In this document: one piece after another, positions 49,760 to 58,668 of the stretch
Layout: each line of letters opens with the position of its first letter
How positions within the stretch are numbered: position 1 is the first letter of the stretch
From: Mayfieldus sp963781495
Lineage (GTDB): Bacteria; Actinomycetota; Thermoleophilia; Solirubrobacterales; 70-9
DNA: 64,000 nucleotides
Assembly: GCA_963781495.1 (NCBI GenBank)
Contig: CAWAFX010000002.1
Coordinates: forward strand, 248,001 to 312,000
Reading direction: 5' to 3'
Made by a program: the position numbers and the translations under genes
The notes under the pieces: model-generated
What the model was told of the DNA's origin: nothing
Database searches by the model: none
The model's input: only the letters and a program-made list of their open reading frames with translations

Positions 49760-50002
49760 GTGAAAGAGCAGAAGAAGGGCACCAACTGGCGGGCCTGGAT
49801 GATCGGCACCCTGGCCGTCCTCGTCCTGATCGTCTGCCTGCAGAACTCCCAGACCGTCCACCTCGACGTCCTCTTCGTCAGCACCAAAGCGCCGCTGATC
49901 GCGATCCTGCTGATCGCGGTCGGCCTCGGGGCGATCATCGGCTACGTGGCGCCGGTCCTGCGCCGCCACCGCCGCGAGCAGCACCGCGGTGAGCACGGCT
50001 GA
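49760..50002 (+). CDS. LapA-domain (DUF1049) small membrane protein
   Basis: An 80-residue protein with two helices, AWMIGTLAVLVLIVCLQNS and APLIAILLIAVGLGAIIGYV, joined by QTVHLDVLFVSTK, the usual LapA-domain layout. It ends in a basic tail RRHRREQHRGEHG. The start is GTG 49760; the stop overlaps the next ATG (TGATG), coupling the two genes. Homologous proteins assist lipopolysaccharide or envelope assembly in Gram-negatives; the role here is unclear. Confidence 0.85.
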   Translation: MKEQKKGTNWRAWMIGTLAVLVLIVCLQNSQTVHLDVLFVSTKAPLIAILLIAVGLGAIIGYVAPVLRRHRREQHRGEHG

Positions 50003-50649
50003 TGGCCCGGCTGCGCCGACACCTCAGCTACGCCAACGTCGTCGCCACGATGGCGCTGGTGATCGCGCTCAGCGGCGGCGTCGTCTATGCCGCCAACAAG
50101 ATCGGCGCCCAGGGAATCCGCAAGAACGCGATCCGCAGCTACCACATCCGCAACAAGCAGGTGAAGCGCCAGGACATCGCCGGCGGCTCGATCAACGGCC
50201 GCAAGGTCTCCAACGACAGCCTCAGAGGCAAGGACATCAAGGAGGCCTCGCTGGGTTTGGTCCCGTCGGCCCAGGACGCCCGCACCGTGAACGGGATCTC
50301 CGAGCGCGCGGTCACCTCGGCCCAGCCCGACCCCGCGGGGCTGTCGCAGGTCCTCTCGGAGAGCGGCCTCACGGTGCTGATGTCGTGCGGCGCCAGCGCC
50401 ACCCTGCAGGTCCACGGCGTCACCAGCGGCGACGCCGGCTCGATCTTCGACTCCGGCGGCGGGACCCAGGAGTTCGACTCCGCCTCGACCGCGACCGTGA
50501 GCTCGGGCGGCGCCGACCCCGGCTTCATCACGGTGCGCCGGATCGACGGCACCGTGACCCGGCTCGACTTCGAGCTCGACCGCTCGACGAACGGCTTCGG
50601 GTCCACGAACGACTGCTTCTTCCAGGGCTTCCTGCTCAGCGGCAAATAG
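50002..50649 (+). CDS. Secreted/surface protein, second member of the VVYAANK-type family
   Basis: A 215-residue protein. A basic start (MARLRRHLSYANVVATMALV) and a helix ending SGGVVYAANK are followed by a stacked repetitive linker (IGAQGIRKNAIRSYHIRNKQ, VKRQDIAGGSINGRKVSND). The C-terminal domain has two cysteines (LMSCGAS, NDCFFQG). It has the same layout as the protein at 37808 but a different C-terminal domain. It is coupled to the LapA-like gene. Probably exported and anchored by the uncleaved helix; the function is unknown. Confidence 0.72.
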   Translation: MARLRRHLSYANVVATMALVIALSGGVVYAANKIGAQGIRKNAIRSYHIRNKQVKRQDIAGGSINGRKVSNDSLRGKDIKEASLGLVPSAQDARTVNGISERAVTSAQPDPAGLSQVLSESGLTVLMSCGASATLQVHGVTSGDAGSIFDSGGGTQEFDSASTATVSSGGADPGFITVRRIDGTVTRLDFELDRSTNGFGSTNDCFFQGFLLSGK

Positions 50650-50660
50650 CCGCGGCGCCG

Positions 50661-52076
50661 CTAGAGATTTTCCAGTTCGGCGGTGATCTCGCCGACCGAT
50701 GCCTTCGCGTCGCCGAACAGCATCGAGGTCTTCTCGTGGTAGAAGAGGTCGTTGTCGATGCCGGCGAAGCCGGGGCTCATCGAGCGCTTGAGGACGATCA
50801 CCTGGTGGGCCTGGTCGACCTCGATGATCGGCATCCCGTAGATCGGGCTGTCGGCGTTGTCCTTGGCGGCCGGGTTGGTGACGTCGTTGGCACCGATCAC
50901 GATCGCGACGTCGGTCTGCGGCATCTCAGGGTTGATCTCGGCCATCTCGCGCAGCTGCTCGTAGGGCACATCGGCCTCGGCAAGCAGCACGTTCATGTGC
51001 CCCGGCATCCGGCCGGCCACCGGATGGATCGCGTACTGGACCGTGACTCCCTTCTTCTCCAGCTCGTCGGCCATCTCCTTGACCGCGTGCTGGGCCTGGG
51101 CGACGGCCATGCCGTAGCCGGGCACGACGACGACCTGGTCCGCGTAGGCCATCGCGATCGCGGCGTCGGCCGCACCCATCGACTTGTGGGGGCGCTCCTC
51201 CCCGGGCGCGCCTCCGACCGCCGAGGGGGCGCCGAAACCTGAGAAGAGGAGGTTGCCGATCGAGCGGTTCATCGCCTGGCTCATCTCGATCGTGAGGATC
51301 GTTCCCGAGGAGCCGACCAGGGTCCCGGCGACGATCAGGGCCACGTTGTCGAGCGCGAAGCCCGCCGCCGCGGCGGCCAGGCCGGTGAAGGCGTTGAGCA
51401 GCGAGATCACGACCGGCATGTCGGCGCCGCCGATCGGCAGCACGAACGAGTTGCCCAGCACCCCGGCGGCTATCAGCACGGCGATGAACAGCGCCTGGGA
51501 GGGATCGGATCCATGATCGACCGCCAGCACCGTGCAGCCGGCGAGGATCCCGGCCAGCAGGGCGCCGTTGAAGATGTGCTGGCCGGGGATCAGGATCGGG
51601 CGCCCGGGGAGGATCTCCTGCAGCTTTCCGAAGGCGATGTTCGATCCCCAGAAGGAGATCGAGCCGATCACCATCGAGAACAGGATCGGGATCAGGATGT
51701 CGAGCGGGATGTCGCCGCCGAGATCGAGCTGGTGGCGGAACTCGGCCCAGGAGATCAGCGCCGCGGCGCCGCCGCCGACGCCGTTGAACAGCGCCACCAT
51801 CTGCGGCATCGCGGTCATCTTCACCTGGCGCGCCGCCGGGACCCCGACCGCGGTGCCGATCGCGAGCCCGAGCACGATCAGCCCCCAGTGGTGGATGTCG
51901 CTGCGCAGCAGGGTGGCGACGATCGCGATCGCCATCCCGACGGCGGCGATCGCGTTGCCGCGCTTCGCGGTCGTCGGCTGGGTGCCCTGCATGAGCCCGT
52001 AGATGAAGAGCGAGAAGGCGACGATGTAGAGGTAGGTGATCGCCGACGAGGTCGGCGATAGCGAGGCGACGATCAT
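50661..52076 (-). CDS. pntB: NAD(P) transhydrogenase subunit beta PntB
   Basis: A 471-residue subunit of the proton-translocating transhydrogenase that makes NADPH from NADH. Nine N-terminal helices include HHWGLIVLGLAIGTAVGVPA and VALFNGVGGGAAALISWAEF. The C-terminal NADP-binding domain has VVVPGYGMAVAQAQHAVKEM and IHPVAGRMPGHMNVLLAEAD, ending MLFGDAKASVGEITAEL. The start overlaps the pntA2 stop (ATGA). Confidence 0.95.
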   Translation of the reverse strand: MIVASLSPTSSAITYLYIVAFSLFIYGLMQGTQPTTAKRGNAIAAVGMAIAIVATLLRSDIHHWGLIVLGLAIGTAVGVPAARQVKMTAMPQMVALFNGVGGGAAALISWAEFRHQLDLGGDIPLDILIPILFSMVIGSISFWGSNIAFGKLQEILPGRPILIPGQHIFNGALLAGILAGCTVLAVDHGSDPSQALFIAVLIAAGVLGNSFVLPIGGADMPVVISLLNAFTGLAAAAAGFALDNVALIVAGTLVGSSGTILTIEMSQAMNRSIGNLLFSGFGAPSAVGGAPGEERPHKSMGAADAAIAMAYADQVVVVPGYGMAVAQAQHAVKEMADELEKKGVTVQYAIHPVAGRMPGHMNVLLAEADVPYEQLREMAEINPEMPQTDVAIVIGANDVTNPAAKDNADSPIYGMPIIEVDQAHQVIVLKRSMSPGFAGIDNDLFYHEKTSMLFGDAKASVGEITAELENL

Positions 52077-52396
52077 TCGTCAGCTGCCTCCGCGTCGGCT
52101 TCCTTGGCCGCCTTTGGCTTCGGCTTGCGGGTGAACATGCCGAGCATGCGATCGGTGACCAAGAACCCGCCGACGATGTTGATCGTCCCGAAGGCGATCG
52201 CGATCACGCCGATCGTCTCGTCGAGCGCCCGGTCGGAGGCGCCGATGACGATCAGCCCGCCGAGCAGGACGATGCCGTGGATCGCGTTGGTCTGCGACAT
52301 CAGCGGCGTGTGCAGCGTCGTCGGGACCTTGGATATGACGTTGAAGCCGGCGAACGCCGCCAGCGCGAAGATCACGAACTCGGTCGCAAGGGTCAT
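52073..52396 (-). CDS. NAD(P) transhydrogenase subunit alpha part 2 (PntA2)
   Basis: A 107-residue membrane subunit with three helices. LAAFAGFNVISKVPTTLHTP and LMSQTNAIHGIVLLGGLIVI are highly characteristic, followed by FGTINIVGGFLVTDRMLGMF. The alpha subunit is split into two genes here, as in Rhodospirillum and many actinobacteria. It overlaps both neighbours by 4 bp. Confidence 0.95.
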   Translation of the reverse strand: MTLATEFVIFALAAFAGFNVISKVPTTLHTPLMSQTNAIHGIVLLGGLIVIGASDRALDETIGVIAIAFGTINIVGGFLVTDRMLGMFTRKPKPKAAKEADAEAADE

Positions 52397-53532
52397 TCGC
52401 CGCCTCCTTCTTCCGCGACCTCGCGGGCGCGCTCGTTGCGGATCTCGCCCTCGTGGGTGATGCAGGCGCCGGCGACGATCTCGTCCTCGAAGTCCAGCTT
52501 CAGGTTGCCCTCCTCGTCGACCAGCAGCCCGAGCAGGTTCTCGACATTCTTGGCGTAGAGCTGCGAGGCGTGGGTCGCCATCTCGCTCGGCAGGTTGCTG
52601 GGGCCGATCACCTTGACGCCGTCCACGTCCACCGTCTCGCCGGGCTTCGAGGGCTCGACGTTGCCCCCCGAGTCGGCGGCCATGTCGACGATCACCGAGC
52701 CCGGCTGCATCCCCCGCACCGCCGCGTCGGTGATCAGCAACGGCGCCGGACGGCCCGGGATCTGGGCGGTGGTGATGATCACGTCCTGCTTGGCGGCGTT
52801 CTCGGTCAGCGCCTCGCGCACCTGCTCGTTCTCCTCATCGGTCAGCGGCCGCGCGTAGCCGCCCTCGTCCTCGGCGTCGGGGATGAAGTCGAGCTCCAGC
52901 GGGCGGCCGCCGAGGCTGGCGATCTGCTCCCAGGCGGCACGGCGGATGTCGAAGCCGGTGACGATCGCGCCCAGGCGCCGCGCCGTGGCGATCGCCTGCA
53001 GGCCCGCGACCCCGGCGCCGAGCACCAGGACCTTGGCCGGGGCCACGGTGCCGGCGGCGGTGGTCATCATCGGAAAGAAGCGCCCCGCCTCGGTGGCGGC
53101 GAGCAGCGCCGCGGCGTAGCCGGCGACGTTGGCCTGCGAGCTGAGGGCGTCCATCGCCTGGGCCCGGGTGATGCGGGGGATCGACTCCATGGCAAAGCTG
53201 GTCACGCCCGACTCCGCCAGCGCCTTCGTCGTCTCCGGAGAGGTCAGCGGCGCCAGGTGGCCGATCAGGACCTGACCCTTGCCGAGGCGGCCGATCTCCT
53301 CGCGGCTGGGGACGGCGACCCGCAGCACGACGTCGGCACCCCAAGCCGCATCGGCGCCGCCGACGTCGGCCCCGGCCTCGCTGTACTCCTCGTCCGGATG
53401 GCCGGCGCCGGCACCGGCGCCGGACTCGACCGCGACGTCGAGTTCGGACTTGCGCAGCGACGTGACCACGTCGGGGACCAGCGCCACTCGGCGCTCCCCC
53501 TCCACGGACTCTTTCGGGACCCCAATCCTCAT
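52393..53532 (-). CDS. NAD(P) transhydrogenase subunit alpha part 1 (PntA1)
   Basis: A 379-residue soluble NAD-binding subunit of the AlaDh/PNT family. It begins MRIGVPKESVEGERRVALVP. The NAD loop is VLVLGAGVAGLQAIATARRL with the downstream GFDIRRAAWEQIASLG. DVIITTAQIPGRPAPLLITD and GSVIVDMAADSGGNVE are typical. It is the first gene of the pntA1-A2-B operon. Confidence 0.95.
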   Translation of the reverse strand: MRIGVPKESVEGERRVALVPDVVTSLRKSELDVAVESGAGAGAGHPDEEYSEAGADVGGADAAWGADVVLRVAVPSREEIGRLGKGQVLIGHLAPLTSPETTKALAESGVTSFAMESIPRITRAQAMDALSSQANVAGYAAALLAATEAGRFFPMMTTAAGTVAPAKVLVLGAGVAGLQAIATARRLGAIVTGFDIRRAAWEQIASLGGRPLELDFIPDAEDEGGYARPLTDEENEQVREALTENAAKQDVIITTAQIPGRPAPLLITDAAVRGMQPGSVIVDMAADSGGNVEPSKPGETVDVDGVKVIGPSNLPSEMATHASQLYAKNVENLLGLLVDEEGNLKLDFEDEIVAGACITHEGEIRNERAREVAEEGGGE

Positions 53533-53550
53533 CGACGAGAGTCGCGCAGC

Positions 53551-54615
53551 CTACGCGATCGGCGCCTCGGCGCCGGCCAGCGCGGCGAGCCGCTCGAGGG
53601 TGTGCATCCGCTCGCCGGCCTCGAACTGGACCGGGGAGACAATCAGCCGCGAGACGCCGACCTCGCGGTAGCGCTCGATCCGCTCCGCCACCTGCTCCTC
53701 GGTTCCGACCAGCGAGGTCGCGTCGGCGACCTCGTCGGTGATCGCCGCGTAGGCGGCCTCGCGGTCACCGTCCAGGTACTTGCTCTGGACCTCGTCGGCG
53801 ACCTCGCCGAAGCCGAAGCGGTGCGCGAGGTCGACGTAGAAGTTGGTCTTGCGGCTTCCCATGCCGCCGAAATACAGCAGCAGCCCGGCCTTGACGATCC
53901 CGCGCGCGGCGTCGAGGTCGCCGTCGATCGCCACCTGCAGGGTCGGCGAGATCTCGAGGTCCTCGCGGCTGCGGCCGCCCTTCGCAAAGCCAGCCTCGAG
54001 GTGCTCGCCCCAGGCCGCTTCGAAGGCCTCGGCATTGGAGAAGATCGGGATCCAGCCGTCAGCGATCTCAGCCGCCAGCTCGACCGACTTGCGCCCGATC
54101 GCGCCGAGGAAGATCGGGATCCGGTTGCGCAGGGGATGGAAGTTGAGCTTCAGCGCCTTGCCCTCGCCCTCGGCGAGCGGCAGCCGGTAGTGCTCGCCCT
54201 GGTACTCCAGCGGCCCCGCGCGGGCGACGATCTCGCGCACGACCTCGACGTACTCGCGGGTGCGGCCCCAGGGCTTCGCGTAGGGCACCCCGTACCAGCC
54301 CTCGGAGACCTGGGGGCCGGAGGGCCCGAAGCCGAAGATGAAGCGCCCGTTCGAGAGCGCATCGATCGTGCAGCCGGCCATCGCCGCCGCGGCCGGCGGC
54401 CGCGCCGGGACCTGCATGATCGCGGCGCCGAGCTTGATCGTCTCGGTCTGGGCGGCGAGCCAGGCGAGGACGCTGACGACATCGGAGCCGTAGGACTCGG
54501 CGACCCAGACCGACTCGTAGCCAAGGCCCTCGGCGTGCCGAACGATCTCGACCGCCTCCTGTCCCTTGGGGCCGATCCCCCAGTAGCCGAGGTTGAGGCC
54601 CAGCTTCAGCGCCAT
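53551..54615 (-). CDS. LLM-class F420-dependent oxidoreductase
   Basis: A 354-residue luciferase-like oxidoreductase. KLGLNLGYWGIGPKGQEAVE, SVWVAESYGSDVVSVLAWLA, IKLGAAIMQVPARPPAAAAM and GRFIFGFGPSGPQVSEGWYG match the F420-dependent subgroup, and RIPIFLGAIGRKSVELAAEI is a typical phosphate-binding segment. It sits 18 bp upstream of pntA1 and may be co-transcribed. Substrate unknown. Confidence 0.87.
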   Translation of the reverse strand: MALKLGLNLGYWGIGPKGQEAVEIVRHAEGLGYESVWVAESYGSDVVSVLAWLAAQTETIKLGAAIMQVPARPPAAAAMAGCTIDALSNGRFIFGFGPSGPQVSEGWYGVPYAKPWGRTREYVEVVREIVARAGPLEYQGEHYRLPLAEGEGKALKLNFHPLRNRIPIFLGAIGRKSVELAAEIADGWIPIFSNAEAFEAAWGEHLEAGFAKGGRSREDLEISPTLQVAIDGDLDAARGIVKAGLLLYFGGMGSRKTNFYVDLAHRFGFGEVADEVQSKYLDGDREAAYAAITDEVADATSLVGTEEQVAERIERYREVGVSRLIVSPVQFEAGERMHTLERLAALAGAEAPIA

Positions 54616-54651
54616 TCGGCGCCGAACCCTATTTGAAAAGGCACCGCCCGG

Positions 54652-56115
54652 TTACTGCTGGGCGATGTCCTTGCCGGGCCCGCCCCGCAACCTGTCGTGA
54701 CCGGGGCCCCCGCGCAGCTTGTCGCGCCCGGCGCCGCCGAAGAGGCGGTCGTTGCCCTTGCCGCCGACCAAGACGTCGCGCTTCTGCTGGCCGTAGAGCC
54801 TGTCGTTTCCGCGCCCGCCGTCGATCTTGTCGCTGCCGAGCTGGCCCTTGGCGATGTCGGCTCCGTTTCCGCCCAGGATCACGTCGGAGCCGCGACCGCC
54901 GAGGAAGCTGTCCTTTCCGTCATGGCCGATCAGCCGGTCGCGCCCGTTGTCGCCGCAGATCAGATCGCCGCCGCCGCCGCCGTCGATGATGTCGTCGCCG
55001 CCGCGGCCGGAGATCACGTCGGCCCCGGCGGTCCCGGTGATCGCGTCGGCTCCCTCGGTGCCGACGATCGTCGCGTAGCGGCCGAGGCAGGTCGGAGGCA
55101 CGACGGTGATTCCGCTCGGGTCGACGAACAGGGCGTCGGGGACGTTGGGATTGCCCGAGAGCGCCGTCCGCGTCCCGGTCACCGGGTCGATCCGGATCAC
55201 GCCGCCGTTGCCGCCGAAGGCATTGCTGTCGGCGACCAGGGCATGGCCATCGAGGTCCATCGCGATCCCGGTCGGCTTGGTGAAGATCGCGTCGGTGGAG
55301 AGCGCGTACTGCTGGCCGCTGGAGCGGTTGACGAGGATGACCCCGGTCGAGTTGGCGACGGCGCCCGTGTTCGCGACCAGCAGCGTCCCCGGCGTCTCGA
55401 CCGCGACCCCGGATGGATCGCCGAACAGATCGGCCTGGGAGCTGGCGTTGCTGGTGATCAGCCGCTGGGCTCCGGTCGCCGGGTCGACGGCGATGATCGC
55501 CCCCTGCGGACCGGCCATCGGCACCTGGGAGTCGGGGTCGGCGACGAGGATCCCGCCGCCGGATTCGATCGCGATGCCCTGCGGATTGGAGAACAGCGCC
55601 AGGGGCGAGATCGAGTTGCTGGAGACGGCCGACTGCTGGCCGCTGTCCGGATCGACGGCGATCACTCCGCCGCTGCCGCCGAAAGCGTTGGGATCGGTGA
55701 CGTAGAGGGTCCCCGAGGGCGAGCGCGTGACCCCGGTCGGGTCGACGAAGAGCTTCTGCGTCGAGCCCGCGTTGCTGGCCAGGGGCGACTGCTGGCCAGT
55801 CTCGGGATCGACCTTGATCAGGCCGCCGCTGCCGCCGAAGGCATTCGGGTCGGCGACGATCAGCGAGCCGCTGACCGGGTCGAATGTGACCCCGGTCGGG
55901 TCGCGGAAGAGATCCTCGGCCGCGATCGCGTCGTTGGAGATCGTCCGCTGGGCCCCGCTGTCCGGATCGAGGTCGATCAGGCCGCCGTTGCCGCCGAAGG
56001 AGTTGGGATCGGCGACCACCGCGTCACCGGCGCTCACCTGGGCGAGCGCCGCCGCGGGGGCCGCGAAAACGAATGCGGCGACCAGCGCCACGCCTGCTGT
56101 CCATGCCCTTCGCAT
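54652..56115 (-). CDS. Secreted protein with beta-propeller-like repeats and C-terminal RTX calcium-binding repeats
   Basis: A 487-residue protein. A Sec signal peptide (MRRAWTAGVALVAAFVFAAP, then AAALA near residue 25) precedes about six repeats of roughly 50 residues. Each has the pattern VADPNAFGGSGGLIKVDPET followed by DPTGV, resembling NHL/SMP-30-type propeller blades. From residue about 365, nonapeptide RTX repeats (GRGGDDIIDGGGGGDLIC, GGRGNDRLYG, GGKGNDRLFG, GGAGRDKLRG) would bind calcium. RTX proteins often leave by type I secretion, but here a Sec signal is present and no T1SS genes are seen. It is divergent from a CtpE-like ATPase. Confidence 0.82.
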   Translation of the reverse strand: MRRAWTAGVALVAAFVFAAPAAALAQVSAGDAVVADPNSFGGNGGLIDLDPDSGAQRTISNDAIAAEDLFRDPTGVTFDPVSGSLIVADPNAFGGSGGLIKVDPETGQQSPLASNAGSTQKLFVDPTGVTRSPSGTLYVTDPNAFGGSGGVIAVDPDSGQQSAVSSNSISPLALFSNPQGIAIESGGGILVADPDSQVPMAGPQGAIIAVDPATGAQRLITSNASSQADLFGDPSGVAVETPGTLLVANTGAVANSTGVILVNRSSGQQYALSTDAIFTKPTGIAMDLDGHALVADSNAFGGNGGVIRIDPVTGTRTALSGNPNVPDALFVDPSGITVVPPTCLGRYATIVGTEGADAITGTAGADVISGRGGDDIIDGGGGGDLICGDNGRDRLIGHDGKDSFLGGRGSDVILGGNGADIAKGQLGSDKIDGGRGNDRLYGQQKRDVLVGGKGNDRLFGGAGRDKLRGGPGHDRLRGGPGKDIAQQ

Positions 56116-56208
56116 TGATACCTGGCTCCCCAACCCGAACCGGCGGCGATGGTAGCGGCAGCCGGTGCCGCGACCCGCGGCGCGACGGGGCTCCGGTATA
56201 GATGATTC

Positions 56209-58668
56209 ATGGCGGAAGTCGCGGCAGACGTCGGGCTCAGCAGCGCGGAGGCGGCGCGGCGGCTGCAGCGCCTCGGACCGCCGCCGGAGACCTCGAGCCG
56301 TTCGACGTCGAGCATCGTCGCCGGCAACGTCTTCACCCTCTTCAATCTGATCCTCGGCGTCTTCTTCGTCGTCGTGGTGGGTCTGGGGCTGTTCGCGGAC
56401 GCCCTCTTCGGCCTGATCGCGATCGTCAACAGCTACATCGGCATCCGCCAGGAGCTGAAGGCGAAGGAGGTCCTCGACCACCTCGCGGTCCTGGTCGCGC
56501 CCAAGGGCCGGGTGGTGCGGGACGGGCGGGTGCAGGAACTGATCGCCGAGGAGGTCGTGCCCGGCGACGTCGTCCAGGTGCAGCCGGGCGACCAGCTGGT
56601 CGCCGACGGAGAGGTGGTCCGCTCGCGCGGGCTGACCCTCGACGAGTCGGTCCTGACCGGGGAGGCCGACGGAGTCCGCAAGTCGAGCGGCGAGCGTGTC
56701 CTCTCGGGCTCCTACTGCATCGCCGGGGCCGGCTTCTACGAGGTCGACGCGGTCCGCGAGCACAGCTACGCCGGCAGGCTCGCCGGCGAGGCGCGCGCCT
56801 TCCGCCACCCTCCCTCACCGCTGCAGGAGGAGGTGAACCGGGTCCTGCTCGCCTCGACCTGGCTGATGCTGCCGCTGGCGGCGGTACTGCTGTTCATGCT
56901 CAGCGTTCGCCACACCGAGCTGCACCAGGCGGCGCAGACCGCGACCGCGGGGCTGATCACCCTGATCCCCGAGGGACTGGTGCTGCTGATGAGCGTCACC
57001 CTCGCCGTCGCCGCGGTGCGGCTGGCGAAGATGGACACCCTGGTCCAGCAGATGAGCGCCACCGAGGCGCTGGCCGCGGTCGACACGATCTGCATCGACA
57101 AGACCGGCACCCTGACCGACGGCGAGCTGCAGCTCTCCTCGATCGAGGTCGCCGACTCCGCCAACCAGGCCCACGCCCACGAGGCGCTGGCCCGCTACGC
57201 GGCCAGCGCCGCCGACCGCAACCGCTCCCTGCAGGCGATCGCCGACCGCTATCCCGACCGGCCGCAGAAGGTCAGCGCCGAGGTCCCGTTCTCATCGCAG
57301 TGGAAGTGGAGCGGGCTGACGATCGACGGTCAGAGCTACGTGCTCGGGGCGCCGGACGTGCTCAAGGCGGCGGGCGCGCTCGAGCTCTCCCCGGTGCTGG
57401 AGAACACCCTGCAGCGCCAGGGCTCCGCTGGCCGGCGGGTGCTGGCCTTCGGCGAGGCGCGGGCGCCGCTGCCACGCGACCCCGCGGCCGAGCCGCCGCC
57501 GCCGCTCACCGCCCTCGCCCTGGTCGTGCTCGAGGAGACGCTGCGCCCCGATGCGGCGGAGACGATCGCCCAGATGCGCGAGCAGCAGGTCGACCTGAAG
57601 CTGATCTCCGGCGACGCCCGCGAGACCGTGGTCGCGGTCGCCCGCGCCGTCGGCGTTCCCGAGGACGCGGGGGTGATCGAGGGCTCACAGCTGCCCGACG
57701 ACGAGTCCGGGCTGGCCGAGGCGGCGCGGCGCAACACGATCTTCTGCCGCATCCGCCCCGACCAGAAGAGCGCCCTCGTCGGGGCGCTGTCGGGCGCCGG
57801 CCGGTTCACGGCGATGATCGGCGACGGCGTCAACGACGTGCCGGCGCTGAAGCGGGCCAGGCTCGCCGTCGGCATGGGCTCCGGCACCCAGGTGACCAAG
57901 GGCGTCGCCGACATCGTCCTGCTCACGGACCAGTTCTCGCGCCTCCCGCTGGCGGTCGGCGAGGGCCGCCGCATCGCCCGCAACATCCACCGCCTCGGCC
58001 GCCTCTACATGACCAAGACGGTCTATGCGGCGGCGCTGATCATCCTCGTCGCCGTCCCCGGCTTCGCCTTTCCCTTCCTCCCCCGCCACCTCACCCTGGC
58101 GGCCCTGCTGACGATCGGGATTCCCTCCTTCGTCCTCGCACTGGCCCCCTCCGACGGGCCGCTCTACCGCGGCCGGCTGCTGCGCGCCCTGGCCGCCTTC
58201 GCGGTCCCGGCCGGGATCGCGATCGCGATCGCCTCGATCCTCTCCTTCTTCTTCGTCGACACCGTCTTCGGCGGCTCGCTCGACGACGGCCGCACCGCGG
58301 CGACGACGACGCTGATCGTGCTCGGCCTCTGCTTCGTGCTGCTGCTCGAGCGCGGGCCGGGCCGCGAGCACATCGCGATCCAGAGCTACATGCTGGCCCT
58401 GGTCGCGGGGCTGGGAGCGCTCTACGCGCTCTTCCTCGCCGCCGCCCCGGTGCGCACCTTCTTCGACCTCACGCTGCTGCAGGCGGGCCAGTGGTTCCTG
58501 GCCCTGCTCTCAGCGGCGCTCGGCCTGGTGCTGGCCAGCGTCCTCTGGCGCCTGCCCTACATCCAGCGGCTCGAGGGGCCGCAGCTGTCGGAGTTCCACC
58601 CCGACGAGCCGGCGCCGATCCACACGCCGCGCCCGGCGGCGCAACCTGCCGCTAGCCCGGACCGATGA
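56209..58668 (+). CDS. P-type cation ATPase, CtpE-like (probable calcium transporter)
   Basis: An 819-residue P-type ATPase. It contains the A-domain TLDESVLTGEADGVRKSSGE, the membrane motif LITLIPEGLVLLMSVTLAVA, the phosphorylation motif IDKTGTLTDGELQL (Asp near residue 297) and MIGDGVNDVPALKRARLAVG. There is no N-terminal heavy-metal domain or CPC motif. The PEGL membrane motif and size resemble mycobacterial CtpE (Rv0908), reported as a calcium transporter. TATAGA lies just upstream of the ATG with no Shine-Dalgarno, so the mRNA may be leaderless. The 3' end overlaps the thioesterase gene by 17 bp. Confidence 0.88.
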   Translation: MAEVAADVGLSSAEAARRLQRLGPPPETSSRSTSSIVAGNVFTLFNLILGVFFVVVVGLGLFADALFGLIAIVNSYIGIRQELKAKEVLDHLAVLVAPKGRVVRDGRVQELIAEEVVPGDVVQVQPGDQLVADGEVVRSRGLTLDESVLTGEADGVRKSSGERVLSGSYCIAGAGFYEVDAVREHSYAGRLAGEARAFRHPPSPLQEEVNRVLLASTWLMLPLAAVLLFMLSVRHTELHQAAQTATAGLITLIPEGLVLLMSVTLAVAAVRLAKMDTLVQQMSATEALAAVDTICIDKTGTLTDGELQLSSIEVADSANQAHAHEALARYAASAADRNRSLQAIADRYPDRPQKVSAEVPFSSQWKWSGLTIDGQSYVLGAPDVLKAAGALELSPVLENTLQRQGSAGRRVLAFGEARAPLPRDPAAEPPPPLTALALVVLEETLRPDAAETIAQMREQQVDLKLISGDARETVVAVARAVGVPEDAGVIEGSQLPDDESGLAEAARRNTIFCRIRPDQKSALVGALSGAGRFTAMIGDGVNDVPALKRARLAVGMGSGTQVTKGVADIVLLTDQFSRLPLAVGEGRRIARNIHRLGRLYMTKTVYAAALIILVAVPGFAFPFLPRHLTLAALLTIGIPSFVLALAPSDGPLYRGRLLRALAAFAVPAGIAIAIASILSFFFVDTVFGGSLDDGRTAATTTLIVLGLCFVLLLERGPGREHIAIQSYMLALVAGLGALYALFLAAAPVRTFFDLTLLQAGQWFLALLSAALGLVLASVLWRLPYIQRLEGPQLSEFHPDEPAPIHTPRPAAQPAASPDR

